Shown here piece by piece: positions 54,937-63,674 of a stretch of DNA of 64,000 bases (position 1 is the first letter of the stretch; every line of letters starts with the position of its first letter). The notes below the pieces were generated by a model, which did no database searches, had not been told where the DNA came from, and saw only the letters and a program-made list of their open reading frames with translations. The DNA comes from Francisella sp. LA112445 (GTDB lineage Bacteria > Pseudomonadota > Gammaproteobacteria > Francisellales > Francisellaceae), in NCBI RefSeq assembly GCF_012224145.1, contig NZ_CP041030.1, positions 372,001-436,000 on the forward strand. Reading direction: 5' to 3'. The translations under genes and the position numbers were made by a program.

Positions 54937-55647
54937 GGGGCTGTCCTAGATAAGTTTACTTTAAACTCTCTCTAACCCAGTGTTTAATTAGCTTTAGCTG
55001 TTCCTTAGAATCACTGTGATTAAATCTCCACTCACATTCCTTCAAAAACAAGTAAAAATGGTCTCTAGGAATACCATTAAATTTTCTCAAATGTCTCTTA
55101 GCTTGATTCCAGAAGTTTTCTATACCGTTTATATGATTATGCTTCTTTGCAAACAGCTTACTATGGTTAATTCTATAATGTTTAAACTCTGAAACATCTA
55201 AGGCATTATAACTCCTAAAAGTATCAGTGTAAACGATACAATCAGGTTTAACTTTTTCTCTAATTATTGGTAATAGAGTATCACTCTTAGCATTTGGAAT
55301 GATTACTGTATATACCTTACCATTACGTTTAAGTAAGCCAAATACAGGAACTTTACCACCAGCTCCTCTACCTCGTTTCCCTTTACGAGTTCCTCCAAAA
55401 TAGCTTTCATCTACTTCAATCTCTCCTGTAAACATTTCTAAATGCTCACTATTTTCATAAATTAATAATCTTAATCTATGAAAATAATAGCTGGCTGTGG
55501 TTTTATTTACTGATACTAATTCTGATGCAGTTCGTGCTGTACTTCCTGCTATAAATAACTCTATTAATTTGTCTTGCTTGTATGTACTTAATCTACTTTT
55601 CCTCATCAAAACCATCCTAACATAACTTAGTTATCTAGGACAGCCCC
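54937..55647 (-). mobile_element. Inner IS1595-family element, complete
   Basis: A 711-bp element with perfect 17-bp terminal repeats, GGGGCTGTCCTAGATAA (54937-54953) and its inverse (55631-55647). It is flanked by the 8-bp direct repeat TAATTCTA (54929-54936 and 55648-55655). It is inserted, on the opposite strand, in the transposase gene of the outer element. It is complete, so it may be active. Confidence 0.95.
54956..55615 (-). CDS. IS1595-family transposase (intact)
   Basis: DDE transposase of 219 residues. The acidic core reads GEIEVDESYFGGTRKGKRGRG, the second acidic residue is in IVYTDTFRSYNALD, and the terminal part has HNHINGIENFWNQAKRHLRKF. An N-terminal helix-turn-helix (ARTASELVSVNKTTASYYFHR) should bind the ends. 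The protein resembles the outer element's transposase over the DESYFG region but is clearly a different species. Confidence 0.93.
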   Translation of the reverse strand: MVLMRKSRLSTYKQDKLIELFIAGSTARTASELVSVNKTTASYYFHRLRLLIYENSEHLEMFTGEIEVDESYFGGTRKGKRGRGAGGKVPVFGLLKRNGKVYTVIIPNAKSDTLLPIIREKVKPDCIVYTDTFRSYNALDVSEFKHYRINHSKLFAKKHNHINGIENFWNQAKRHLRKFNGIPRDHFYLFLKECEWRFNHSDSKEQLKLIKHWVRESLK

Positions 55648-56260
55648 TAATTCTATTATCTGATGAAAAATTCTTAGCATCTACTGGAGAGTTTGAACTA
55701 GATGAGTCTTATTTTGGAGCTAAACGAGTACGAGGTAAACGTGGTCGTGGTGCAGTTGGTAAAACACCAGTATTCGGTGTTTTAAAACGCGATGAACACA
55801 ATAAAGTCTATGTTTCTATTGTACCAAACTGCTCTAAAGAGTCCTTAATGCCTATAATACAGGGTAAAATACTCGAAAGCAGCACAATCTATACTGATGG
55901 CTGGAAAGCATATGATGGGCTTATTCTAAACGGTTATGATCACTATCGTATTTATCACTCTCACAATGAGTTTGCTCGTGGTAAAAACCATGTTAATGGT
56001 ATAGAGTCATTTTGGTCTTTCTCTAAAAGAAGACTTGCAAAATTTAACGGATTAAGTGATGATACGTTTGTTTTACATTTAAAAGAGTGTGAATTTAGGT
56101 GGAATAACAAAGATAATGATTTATATAAAATCATGTGTACTTTAGTAAGAAAATTTAGTGCTAAAGTTATCTAGACCCTAAAATTAATACTTGTTTTCAG
56201 ATATTGGAGTAAATATATCTAAAGAACTATAAAAGTAGACTTTGATTATAGTGTTGGATA

Positions 56261-58558
56261 TTATTTATTATCTTCAAAAGGCACAGCATAATCACATTCT
56301 GTATTAGGACATGCTTTTTGTTCACCATCTTTCTTAGTTGTCTTATGTAGCAGTATAGGAGAATTACATTTAGGGCAAGGCTCTTTTATTGGTGGGTACC
56401 AGTAAGCATTCTTACATTTAGGGAATCCTGAGCAAGCATAAAAGACTTTACCTTTACGTGATTTCTTTTCAACAATATGGTTTTTATTACATTTAGGGCA
56501 AACAACACCAGTATCTTTAGGTTTTTCTAGTGGTTCCATATGTTTACATTTTGGATAGTTAGAGCAACCTATAAATTTACCATAGCGCCCTTGTTTAATA
56601 TGTAAATCTGATTCACATTCTGGGCATTTTCTACCTTCAACAATAGTGGGCTCTTCTTTTTCAATTTCTTTACCGTCACTATCAACACGACGAGTATATT
56701 TACAAGTTGGATAATTGGTACAACCGATAAATCTACCATTTTTGCCTAAGCGAGAAGATAGTTTACTACCACATTCAGGGCAATCTTCATCAAGCTCTTC
56801 AGTGACTACATCTTTACGTGAAACATCTTCTGAGATTTTATTTATCTTCTCAATAAAAGGATGCCAGAAGCTATTTAAAACATTTAAGTAATCATTCTTA
56901 TGATGTGCAATTTCATCAAGCTCTTTTTCTAGACCAGCAGTATATGAATACTCAACATACTTTTTAAAGTATTCTGTTAAGAATTTATTCACAATACGAC
57001 CTTTGTCAGTAGGGATAAAACGACGCTTCTCAACTTCAACATATTCTCTTTGTTGTAGTGTGGAGATAATAGTTGCGTATGTTGATGGTCTTCCAATACC
57101 ATGTTTTTCTAAAGCTTTTACTAGAGATGCTTCTGTATAGCGAGGAGGTGGCTCTGTTGAATGAGCTTTAACAAGTACATCGTTAAGCTTTATTTTTTCA
57201 CCTTTTTCAAATTTAGGTAAAGTTATTTCATCATCAGAATCTTTATCATCTTCATCTTTTTCAACGTTGTAGATTTTTAAGAATCCAGCATCAACGATAA
57301 CAGTTCCTGTAACTCTAAATTTATGTTTATTATTTTCAGTAATTAAGTCAACAGATGTGCTATTTAAAGTAGCATGCTTCATTTGGGATGCTATAGTTCT
57401 GTTATAAATTAAGCTATAAAGTTTAAATTCATCAGAAGTTAAACGTTGCTTTATTGATTCAGGAGTTCTGCTTGCAGCAGTTACACGAATAGCTTCGTGG
57501 GCCTCTTGAGCATTTTGTGATTTTTTACCAAAAATTCTAGGCTTAGCTGGTAACATATCTTTATCAAACTTTGATTCAATAAAGCTTCTAATGTCATTTA
57601 AAGCATCATTAGAAAGGTTCGTTGAGTCAGTTCTCATATATGAAATAAGACCAACAGATTCACCATTTCCTAGATCTATACCTTCATACAGTTTTTGTGC
57701 TGTAGACATAGTTCTTTTTGCAGTAAAACCAAGTTTTTTAGAGGCTTCTTGTTGCAAAGTTGAAGTTATAAATGGAGGGTAAGGATTTCTTCTAGTTTTT
57801 TTCTCCGTAATTCCATCAACAATTAAAAAACCGTTAGCATCTTTTAATATAATATCTTTTGCTGTTTCTGCATCTTTGTCTTTAGTGAAAGTAAATTGCT
57901 CAACTTTTGTATTGTCAAATTCTATTAAATTAGCAAGTATTTTTTTCTTCTTAAAAGTGTCAGCTGTTAAGCTCCAGTAATCCTTTTTGACAAAATCTTC
58001 ACGTTCTATTTCACGCTCAACAATCATCCTTAGAGCTGGACTTTGGACTCTTCCTGCGGATAAGCCACTTGTGATTTTACGCCATAATAAAGGTGATAAA
58101 TTAAAGCCCACTAAGAAATCTAAAGCTTGACGTGCTTTTTGAGCATTTACTAAGTCCATAGAAAGCTCTTTAGGATTTTCTATAGCATTTGTAACTGCTG
58201 ATTTGGTGATTTCATTAAAGCTGACCCTGTAAACATTCTTATCTTTAAGTAGACGTGCATTTTTTAAAACTTCTTTAACATGCCATGATATTGCTTCACC
58301 TTCTCTATCTGGATCGGTAGCTAGATAAATACTATCTGCATCTTTAGCAGCTTTTTTTATAGCATCTAAATGTTTTTTACTTCTATCACTAGTTGTGAAT
58401 TTGATTTTGAAATTATCATTTACATCTATGGAAGTGTCTTTTGATGGTATCTCACGTACATGCCCAAAAGATGCTAGGATATCAAAGTCATTTCCTAAAT
58501 ATTTTTTTATAGTCTTTGTTTTAGCAGGAGACTCTACAATTACTAAATTTTTTGCCAT
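56261..58558 (-). CDS. topA: DNA topoisomerase I
   Basis: Type IA topoisomerase that relaxes negative supercoils, 765 residues from ATG 58558 (AGG upstream). The N-terminal Toprim domain begins NLVIVESPAKTKTIKKYLG, the catalytic Tyr lies in GLISYMRTDSTN near residue 306, and four C-terminal zinc ribbons follow: CPECGSKL, CPECESDL, CPKCNKNH and CPKCNSPI. An in-frame upstream start would add 17 residues and is not needed. It is divergent from parA. Confidence 0.96.
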   Translation of the reverse strand: MAKNLVIVESPAKTKTIKKYLGNDFDILASFGHVREIPSKDTSIDVNDNFKIKFTTSDRSKKHLDAIKKAAKDADSIYLATDPDREGEAISWHVKEVLKNARLLKDKNVYRVSFNEITKSAVTNAIENPKELSMDLVNAQKARQALDFLVGFNLSPLLWRKITSGLSAGRVQSPALRMIVEREIEREDFVKKDYWSLTADTFKKKKILANLIEFDNTKVEQFTFTKDKDAETAKDIILKDANGFLIVDGITEKKTRRNPYPPFITSTLQQEASKKLGFTAKRTMSTAQKLYEGIDLGNGESVGLISYMRTDSTNLSNDALNDIRSFIESKFDKDMLPAKPRIFGKKSQNAQEAHEAIRVTAASRTPESIKQRLTSDEFKLYSLIYNRTIASQMKHATLNSTSVDLITENNKHKFRVTGTVIVDAGFLKIYNVEKDEDDKDSDDEITLPKFEKGEKIKLNDVLVKAHSTEPPPRYTEASLVKALEKHGIGRPSTYATIISTLQQREYVEVEKRRFIPTDKGRIVNKFLTEYFKKYVEYSYTAGLEKELDEIAHHKNDYLNVLNSFWHPFIEKINKISEDVSRKDVVTEELDEDCPECGSKLSSRLGKNGRFIGCTNYPTCKYTRRVDSDGKEIEKEEPTIVEGRKCPECESDLHIKQGRYGKFIGCSNYPKCKHMEPLEKPKDTGVVCPKCNKNHIVEKKSRKGKVFYACSGFPKCKNAYWYPPIKEPCPKCNSPILLHKTTKKDGEQKACPNTECDYAVPFEDNK

Positions 58559-58754
58559 TTTTAACCTTTGAAATGAATTTCTTGTAAAAAGAGTATTTGA
58601 AACACTCATAAGTGAACTAATAAAATATAAGAAAACTACTCACATATCAATAGTTAATCTACAAAAGTTGGTTTTATAGCAGACAAATATAGACTATAAT
58701 TCTATAAGTATTTTATATAAATAAAATAAGCTATACATTTTAAGGTTTAAAAAA

Positions 58755-59396
58755 ATGGATCAAAAAAATGCAAAAGTAATTTCTTTGCTACAGCAAAAAG
58801 GTGGCTCTGGCAAAACTACAACTGCTATAAATATTGCTTGTGGATTGAAAGAGTTAGGTTATAAGGTTGTTATAATAGATATGGACAAAGATAAGCCTGA
58901 CGCTTATATGTGGATGACAAAAAATGATGAGTCTGAAGGGTTTGTTTATAACTTGGATGAAAAAAGTGTCAGAGAGAAAGTCTCTGAGCTAAAACCAGGC
59001 TTGGATTACATTGTTATTGATACACCGCCTAACTTTCAAACAGCAGCCTTAAAATCGGCTTTATTATCTGATTTGGTAGTTATTCCATGCTCACCAAGTG
59101 GGATGGACCTATCTGGACTTATTGAGGCAAAAGATCTGGCTTTAACAGCAGATAAACCATACAAGTTTTTTGCAAATAGAGTGCAAATGCAATCTAATAT
59201 GTCGAAAAGTCTGATGGATTTCTTTGAAGAGGATGGTAACTTTTTTGAAGCATATGTTTCTCAAAGTGTTAAGTTTATCGAGTCTGAGGCAGAAGGCTTA
59301 TATATTGGTGATTATGCAAAGCAAAGCAAAGTTCATATACAGGTTAAAAAGCTTGCTAGAGAAATAACAGAATTCTTCGGAGAGAATAATGGCTAA
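58755..59396 (+). CDS. parA: ParA family ATPase
   Basis: Partition ATPase of 213 residues. The deviant Walker A KGGSGKTT lies at residues 15-22, and the switch region DYIVIDTPPNFQT near residue 85. It is shorter than chromosomal Soj (about 250 residues) and resembles plasmid-type ParA. The parB gene overlaps it by eight bases. No parS site was recognised. Confidence 0.9.
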   Translation: MDQKNAKVISLLQQKGGSGKTTTAINIACGLKELGYKVVIIDMDKDKPDAYMWMTKNDESEGFVYNLDEKSVREKVSELKPGLDYIVIDTPPNFQTAALKSALLSDLVVIPCSPSGMDLSGLIEAKDLALTADKPYKFFANRVQMQSNMSKSLMDFFEEDGNFFEAYVSQSVKFIESEAEGLYIGDYAKQSKVHIQVKKLAREITEFFGENNG

Positions 59397-60303
59397 GAAA
59401 GTATCATTAATGAATCGTAAAGTTAATCAAAAAGTTCATGATACTGTAGGGCAAGAAAAAAAAGACATACTTAGAGCAATGCAACTTCAAGAGCTTAATG
59501 AGCAGGCTAGTAAAGTAGGCCAACTTTTTGAATTACCTTTGAGTATTGTACAACCTGATAAAGATCAACCACGTAAGACTTTTAAGAATATTGATTCATT
59601 AGCTAAAAGTATTAAAGAAAATGGCGTGATTCAGCCAATTATTGTTACAACCAAAAAAGATGATGGTTTACATTATATAATCGCAGGTGAAAGAAGATAT
59701 TTAGCAAGTAAAGAGGCTGGTCTTACGACAATTCCCTGTATAGTTAGGCAAGAAGAGTCTGATGCTAGTATTGTACTTTTGCAACTTTTAGAAAATGATC
59801 AGCGTGAAAGTGTCTCACCTTTTGAAGAAGCTGATGCTCTAAAAGATTTGATAGACAATAAACAAATGAAAAAATCTGATATTGCTAAAATCTTAGGAAG
59901 AGATAATAGCTGGATTTCTATGCGTCTTAAAATTTCTGATTCTGATCAGAATATTCGTGAGCTATCTGAGAAGGGAATTATAGATGATGTAAGAACACTT
60001 TATGAATTAAAGAAGTTTGCTGAAGAGATTCCTCAGGGAGCTCAAGAGTTTGTTAAAAGAGCTCTAGAAAACAAAATATCTGGTTCTTATCGTGCGGCAA
60101 TTACAAGGTATAGAGATAATTGGAAACGCAAAGCAGAGATCTTAGATGATTCAAAAGTAGATGTAATAAATATCAAAGATATTTCTAAAGACAAAAATTT
60201 GCTAAAAATAAAAGGTTCTCGATTAGGTGGTAAATCTCATACATACACCTTCGAAATTACTGAAGAGTTTAAGAAAATATTATTTGAAGCATTAATAAAA
60301 TAG
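59389..60303 (+). CDS. parB: ParB family partition protein
   Basis: A 304-residue ParB-type protein. The N-terminal part has the CTP-binding core pattern, IVQPDKDQPRKTFKNIDSL, VIQPIIVTTKK and the GERRYLASKEAGL motif. The central helix-turn-helix (KSDIAKILGRDNSWISMRL) should bind parS. The 8-base overlap with parA supports a joint role in segregation. It could also be a plasmid-derived system now in the chromosome. Confidence 0.9.
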   Translation: MAKKVSLMNRKVNQKVHDTVGQEKKDILRAMQLQELNEQASKVGQLFELPLSIVQPDKDQPRKTFKNIDSLAKSIKENGVIQPIIVTTKKDDGLHYIIAGERRYLASKEAGLTTIPCIVRQEESDASIVLLQLLENDQRESVSPFEEADALKDLIDNKQMKKSDIAKILGRDNSWISMRLKISDSDQNIRELSEKGIIDDVRTLYELKKFAEEIPQGAQEFVKRALENKISGSYRAAITRYRDNWKRKAEILDDSKVDVINIKDISKDKNLLKIKGSRLGGKSHTYTFEITEEFKKILFEALIK

Positions 60304-60321
60304 AGTCACAAAATAACAAAA

Positions 60322-61035
60322 ATGAAAATAGCAATTTTACAGACAGATCATATACCTGAACATCGAAGGGTAGTTTCAGGAGGAAATTATCCGGATATGT
60401 TTGCTAATCTATTTTTTAAATTATCAGTTGTTGTTGATTTGGATATTTTTGATGTAACAGAACAAGAGTATCCTGAAAATTATGATATTTATGATGGTTT
60501 TATAATAACAGGTAGCAAAGCTACAGCATTTGATAAGTTAGCATGGATAACTCGACTGAAATCTGAAATAGTTAAGTTATACAATAAAAATAAAAAAATA
60601 ATAGGAATCTGCTTTGGGCACCAAATACTAGCCCAAGCTTTAGGTGGCAGAGTAGAGCGTGGACCTAAAGGTTTTGCCGTAGGTGTAAGAAATGTTAAGG
60701 TTCTAAATAAGAAAAGTTGGATGGAACCATTTCATAACTATCTAAGTTTGTTATTTTACCATCAAGATATGGTTGTAGAGTTACCTGAAGGTTCTGAGCT
60801 TATAAGTACAAGTGATTATTGTAAAGTGCAAATGTTTTGTATAAACAATCATATATTAGGAATTCAGGCACATCCAGAGATGCTAAAGGTTCATAACCAT
60901 GCCTTGATAAAAGAGTATCAGGATGATATTAAAAATGAATTTCAACATGCTTTAGAGAGCTTGAGGATAAGAGATAATAGTTTGATAATAGCTCATTGGA
61001 TGGTCAATTTTTTTGAGCATAAGGATAATAAATAA
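60322..61035 (+). CDS. Class I glutamine amidotransferase-like protein
   Basis: A 237-residue protein of the GMP synthase-like amidotransferase group. The nucleophile is the Cys in GICFGHQILAQALGG (about residue 96), and the His and Glu are in IQAHPEMLKVHN. No synthetase domain is attached. It may act as a hydrolase on a gamma-glutamyl compound, but the substrate is unknown. It lies between parB and the GDSL hydrolase gene. Confidence 0.82.
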   Translation: MKIAILQTDHIPEHRRVVSGGNYPDMFANLFFKLSVVVDLDIFDVTEQEYPENYDIYDGFIITGSKATAFDKLAWITRLKSEIVKLYNKNKKIIGICFGHQILAQALGGRVERGPKGFAVGVRNVKVLNKKSWMEPFHNYLSLLFYHQDMVVELPEGSELISTSDYCKVQMFCINNHILGIQAHPEMLKVHNHALIKEYQDDIKNEFQHALESLRIRDNSLIIAHWMVNFFEHKDNK

Positions 61036-61036
61036 T

Positions 61037-61915
61037 ATGAATATAAATAGACTTGTAGTTTTTGGTGATAGCCTCTTAGATAATGGCAATATTATGAAAA
61101 CTCTTGATATACCTGGCAAGCCTTATTTTGATGGAAGATTTTCCAATGGCTTTGTTTCTACTGAATATCTAGCTGAATTAATAGCCAAAGAACAACAATC
61201 AAAAGAGGTTAAACATAAGAATTATGCAATAGGTGGAGCTTTAACACATGGTCCTAACCCGTCCTCGCTGCTTAAGCATCATGCATTCCCTGTATCTCAA
61301 CAATTAGCAAGGTTTGAAAATGAAGAAGGTAGATTTGCTAGTGATGATATGGTTATTATAAATGGTGGCGCTAATAACTTTATGTTTACTGTTTATAATG
61401 AAATACCATATATAAACTTAACAGCAAAGCTTAGAGTTGCTAGAGATCTTAAAAAAATTCTTAGAAAAGCTATTTTAATGGGGGCAAGAAATATAATAGT
61501 TTGGAATATTCCTGATGTAACAAGAGCTCCTGGCTATAAGGAATATCTATCTAATTGGGTTGGTAAGTTTTTTAAATCATATTTGCAGTTAAATATTAAT
61601 CTACAAAATGGTTTACTAAGAAATAGAGTTGCAGATTTACAGATGTTATTCCCAGAGGTAAATCTTAAGCTTTTTGATTTTTTTACATTATTAAATGACT
61701 GCATGGATAGCCCTATGAAATATGGTTTTGAGAATGTTACTGATGCTTGTATAGATAGTTATGGAGGTGCTGACTCATTAGGTAATATTCAGTATGATAT
61801 AGAGATACTAGGTGATCCTGAAAAATATTTATGCTGGGATTATTGTCATCCAACAGCGAAGGCAAATAAAGTTGTAGCAAACAGGATGTTTGAGCTATGG
61901 AAGTTTAACGTATAG
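61037..61915 (+). CDS. GDSL/SGNH family hydrolase
   Basis: Serine esterase or lipase of 292 residues. Block I has the nucleophile Ser12 in VVFGDSLLDNGN, block III is GGANNF, and block V is the DYCHPTAKANK pair with catalytic Asp and His. The layout resembles plant-type GDSL lipases and bacterial thermolabile hemolysin-type enzymes. No clear signal peptide is seen at the N-terminus. The start is ATG 61037, with AAGGA about eleven bases upstream and the previous stop two bases before. Confidence 0.85.
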   Translation: MNINRLVVFGDSLLDNGNIMKTLDIPGKPYFDGRFSNGFVSTEYLAELIAKEQQSKEVKHKNYAIGGALTHGPNPSSLLKHHAFPVSQQLARFENEEGRFASDDMVIINGGANNFMFTVYNEIPYINLTAKLRVARDLKKILRKAILMGARNIIVWNIPDVTRAPGYKEYLSNWVGKFFKSYLQLNINLQNGLLRNRVADLQMLFPEVNLKLFDFFTLLNDCMDSPMKYGFENVTDACIDSYGGADSLGNIQYDIEILGDPEKYLCWDYCHPTAKANKVVANRMFELWKFNV

Positions 61916-62291
61916 TCGCCTTTAGTTTTTTCTAATTTGTTAATTTTTCTCTTTAGTTTTAAAAGTTTCATTTATGTTCAAATAACATGATAAAAATTGT
62001 TTTTTATCATGCATTAAATATCTGTTTGGGTGTCCATAACTCACTATAAAAAGTCTAAATAATTATATTAAGTTTTAATTACTTCTTTTAGAATAGTTTA
62101 AACCTAATTATTTAAGCCTTCTATGAGGGATATTCTATGAGAAAAATATGTTATATAAGTCATTCATATCTTAAATGATTTATCAAATAATACAAAAGTA
62201 CATATAGTATGAAATTTTCCAATATATGTATTTGACTTTTAATCAAAATCCCATATTTATAAATAATTTTAGAAAAGAGTAATAGAATAAA
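61916..62291. other. Intergenic region, no gene seen
   Basis: No credible gene is seen in these 376 AT-rich bases. The longest start-to-stop reads are about 13 codons (one from ATG 62137). The promoter of the RND operon must lie here, but I found no consensus pair good enough to name. Confidence 0.5.
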
Positions 62292-63674
62292 ATGATTAAC
62301 TATAAAAAATATATCAAAATCTTCAAAGAGAAGATTCAAACTAATAAAAAAATATATAGTATTTTTGTGATTATTATATTAATACTAGTATGGTCAATAT
62401 TAGGTGATATTGGATTAATTATAGGAGTTATATATTTAATCTTAAGATTACCAATTATTAAAAAACAAATTGCCAAGTTAAGAAATAGAAAGATATTTTC
62501 TATATTTGTGATTGTTGTAACTTTCCTTATATTTGGTTTAATTTTTGGATCTGCTGAATTAATGCAGACATTAACTAATTATAGAATGGCAAAGTTCAGA
62601 CCTGAGCCAGATAGTGTGACTTCTACTAAGATAAAAGAAACTGGCTGGAAGCGAAGTATTGATACAATTGGTGAAGTTCAAGCTGTTCAAACCACTCAAA
62701 TTTCTACGCAATCTGGTGGTATTATTAGTAAAATTAACTTTGTAAGCGGGCAAGAAGTAAAAAAAGGTGATTTGTTATTTGAGCTTGATACTAGCCAATT
62801 AAAGGCAGATCTTGAAGAGGCTCTATCAAACTTGAAACTAGCAAGAGTAACATATGAACGTTATAAAAGTTTAGCTAAAGAGCGAGCAACATCTAAAGAA
62901 AGTGCTGATAAAGCTGCCGCTAGTTATCTTTCAGCATTAGCTAAAGTGAAAAATATAGAGTCACAGATTGGCTTTAAAGAGGTGAGAGCTCCTTTTGATG
63001 GCAAGATCGGTATTCGAAATATTAGTTTAGGACAGTATTTTAATAATGGGGATAATGCGGCAACTTTAGCAAAAATTAATCCAGTGTTTATTAATTTTGC
63101 AGTGCCACAGAATAAACTAAGTTTAATTCATCTTGGTCAGAGTATAAGCTTTTATTCTGATTCATATAAAGGACAAAAATTTTCTGCAAAAATAACTGCT
63201 ATTAACTCCTTTATCAATAATTCAAATAGATCAATCATTGTTCAGGCAACTTATAAAAATCCTGAACATAAGATACTACCTGGGATGTTTTTGAATATTC
63301 ATATTAACTTACAAAATGAGAAAGACGCTGTGGTAATACCTAGGAATGCTATAAATTATTCTTTATATGGGCAGTCTGTACTAACTCTTACTCAGGAGCT
63401 AGATTCATTAGGAAAACCTAAAAAGGCTATTTATACATCTACTGAGGTAGATGGAATGAAAACAGTTAGAACAAATAAAAACTTATATAAAGTAGGAGAG
63501 GTCAATATTAAGGTTTTGGAAACTCGTAATAATCTAGCTTTAGTTTCGGGTTTAAAACCAAATACTATGATTGTTACCTCAGGTCAAAATAAGGTTCATA
63601 AAGGCATGGATGTTATGCTGAATAATACCATTAAGTTGGATAATAATATTTATACTCAAGGTGATGATATATAA
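62292..63674 (+). CDS. RND efflux membrane fusion protein with extra N-terminal helices
   Basis: Periplasmic adaptor of an RND efflux pump, 460 residues. The HlyD-type parts are SGGIISKINFVSGQEVKKGDLLFELD (first lipoyl half), an alpha-helical hairpin with KLARVTYERYKSLAKERATS, then VRAPFDGKIGIRNISLGQYF (second half). Before them lie about 95 residues with two or three hydrophobic segments, where most such proteins have one anchor. No lipobox is seen. The RND pump gene starts on its stop codon (TAATG). Confidence 0.88.
   Translation: MINYKKYIKIFKEKIQTNKKIYSIFVIIILILVWSILGDIGLIIGVIYLILRLPIIKKQIAKLRNRKIFSIFVIVVTFLIFGLIFGSAELMQTLTNYRMAKFRPEPDSVTSTKIKETGWKRSIDTIGEVQAVQTTQISTQSGGIISKINFVSGQEVKKGDLLFELDTSQLKADLEEALSNLKLARVTYERYKSLAKERATSKESADKAAASYLSALAKVKNIESQIGFKEVRAPFDGKIGIRNISLGQYFNNGDNAATLAKINPVFINFAVPQNKLSLIHLGQSISFYSDSYKGQKFSAKITAINSFINNSNRSIIVQATYKNPEHKILPGMFLNIHINLQNEKDAVVIPRNAINYSLYGQSVLTLTQELDSLGKPKKAIYTSTEVDGMKTVRTNKNLYKVGEVNIKVLETRNNLALVSGLKPNTMIVTSGQNKVHKGMDVMLNNTIKLDNNIYTQGDDI

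Larger units (their letters stand above)
54781..56174 (+). pseudogene. IS1595-family transposase of the outer element, split
   Basis: The two parts run from about 54781 to 54936 and from 55656 to 56174. Joined across the inner element and one 8-bp duplication, they give an uninterrupted frame of about 224 codons. It reads LSHISDAKIREILKCFCLD, then GEFELDESYFGAKRVRGKRG, then NHVNGIESFWSFSKRRLAKF, the DDE transposase pattern with an N-terminal helix-turn-helix. No ATG, GTG or TTG starts the visible frame after its upstream stop, so the true start is uncertain. Confidence 0.85.
54718..56178 (+). mobile_element. IS1595-family element, interrupted by a second IS1595-family element
   Basis: Outer element of 1461 bp as it stands, 742 bp without the insertion. 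Perfect 18-bp terminal repeats, GGGTCTAGATAACTTTAG (54718-54735) and its inverse at 56161-56178, bound it. The 8-bp direct repeat TAAAATTA (54710-54717 and 56179-56186) is the duplicated target. An 8-bp duplication is expected of IS1595. The inner element at 54937-55647 broke its transposase gene, so it cannot move by itself. Confidence 0.93.

Noticed and set aside
55848-56174. Separate 108-residue transposase-like gene
   Set aside because: It is the 3' part of the outer IS1595 transposase, interrupted by the inner element; the frame is open back to the insertion point.
58610-60322. parS sites near parA and parB
   Set aside because: No copy close to the usual 16-bp palindrome was seen in the spacer or around the genes.
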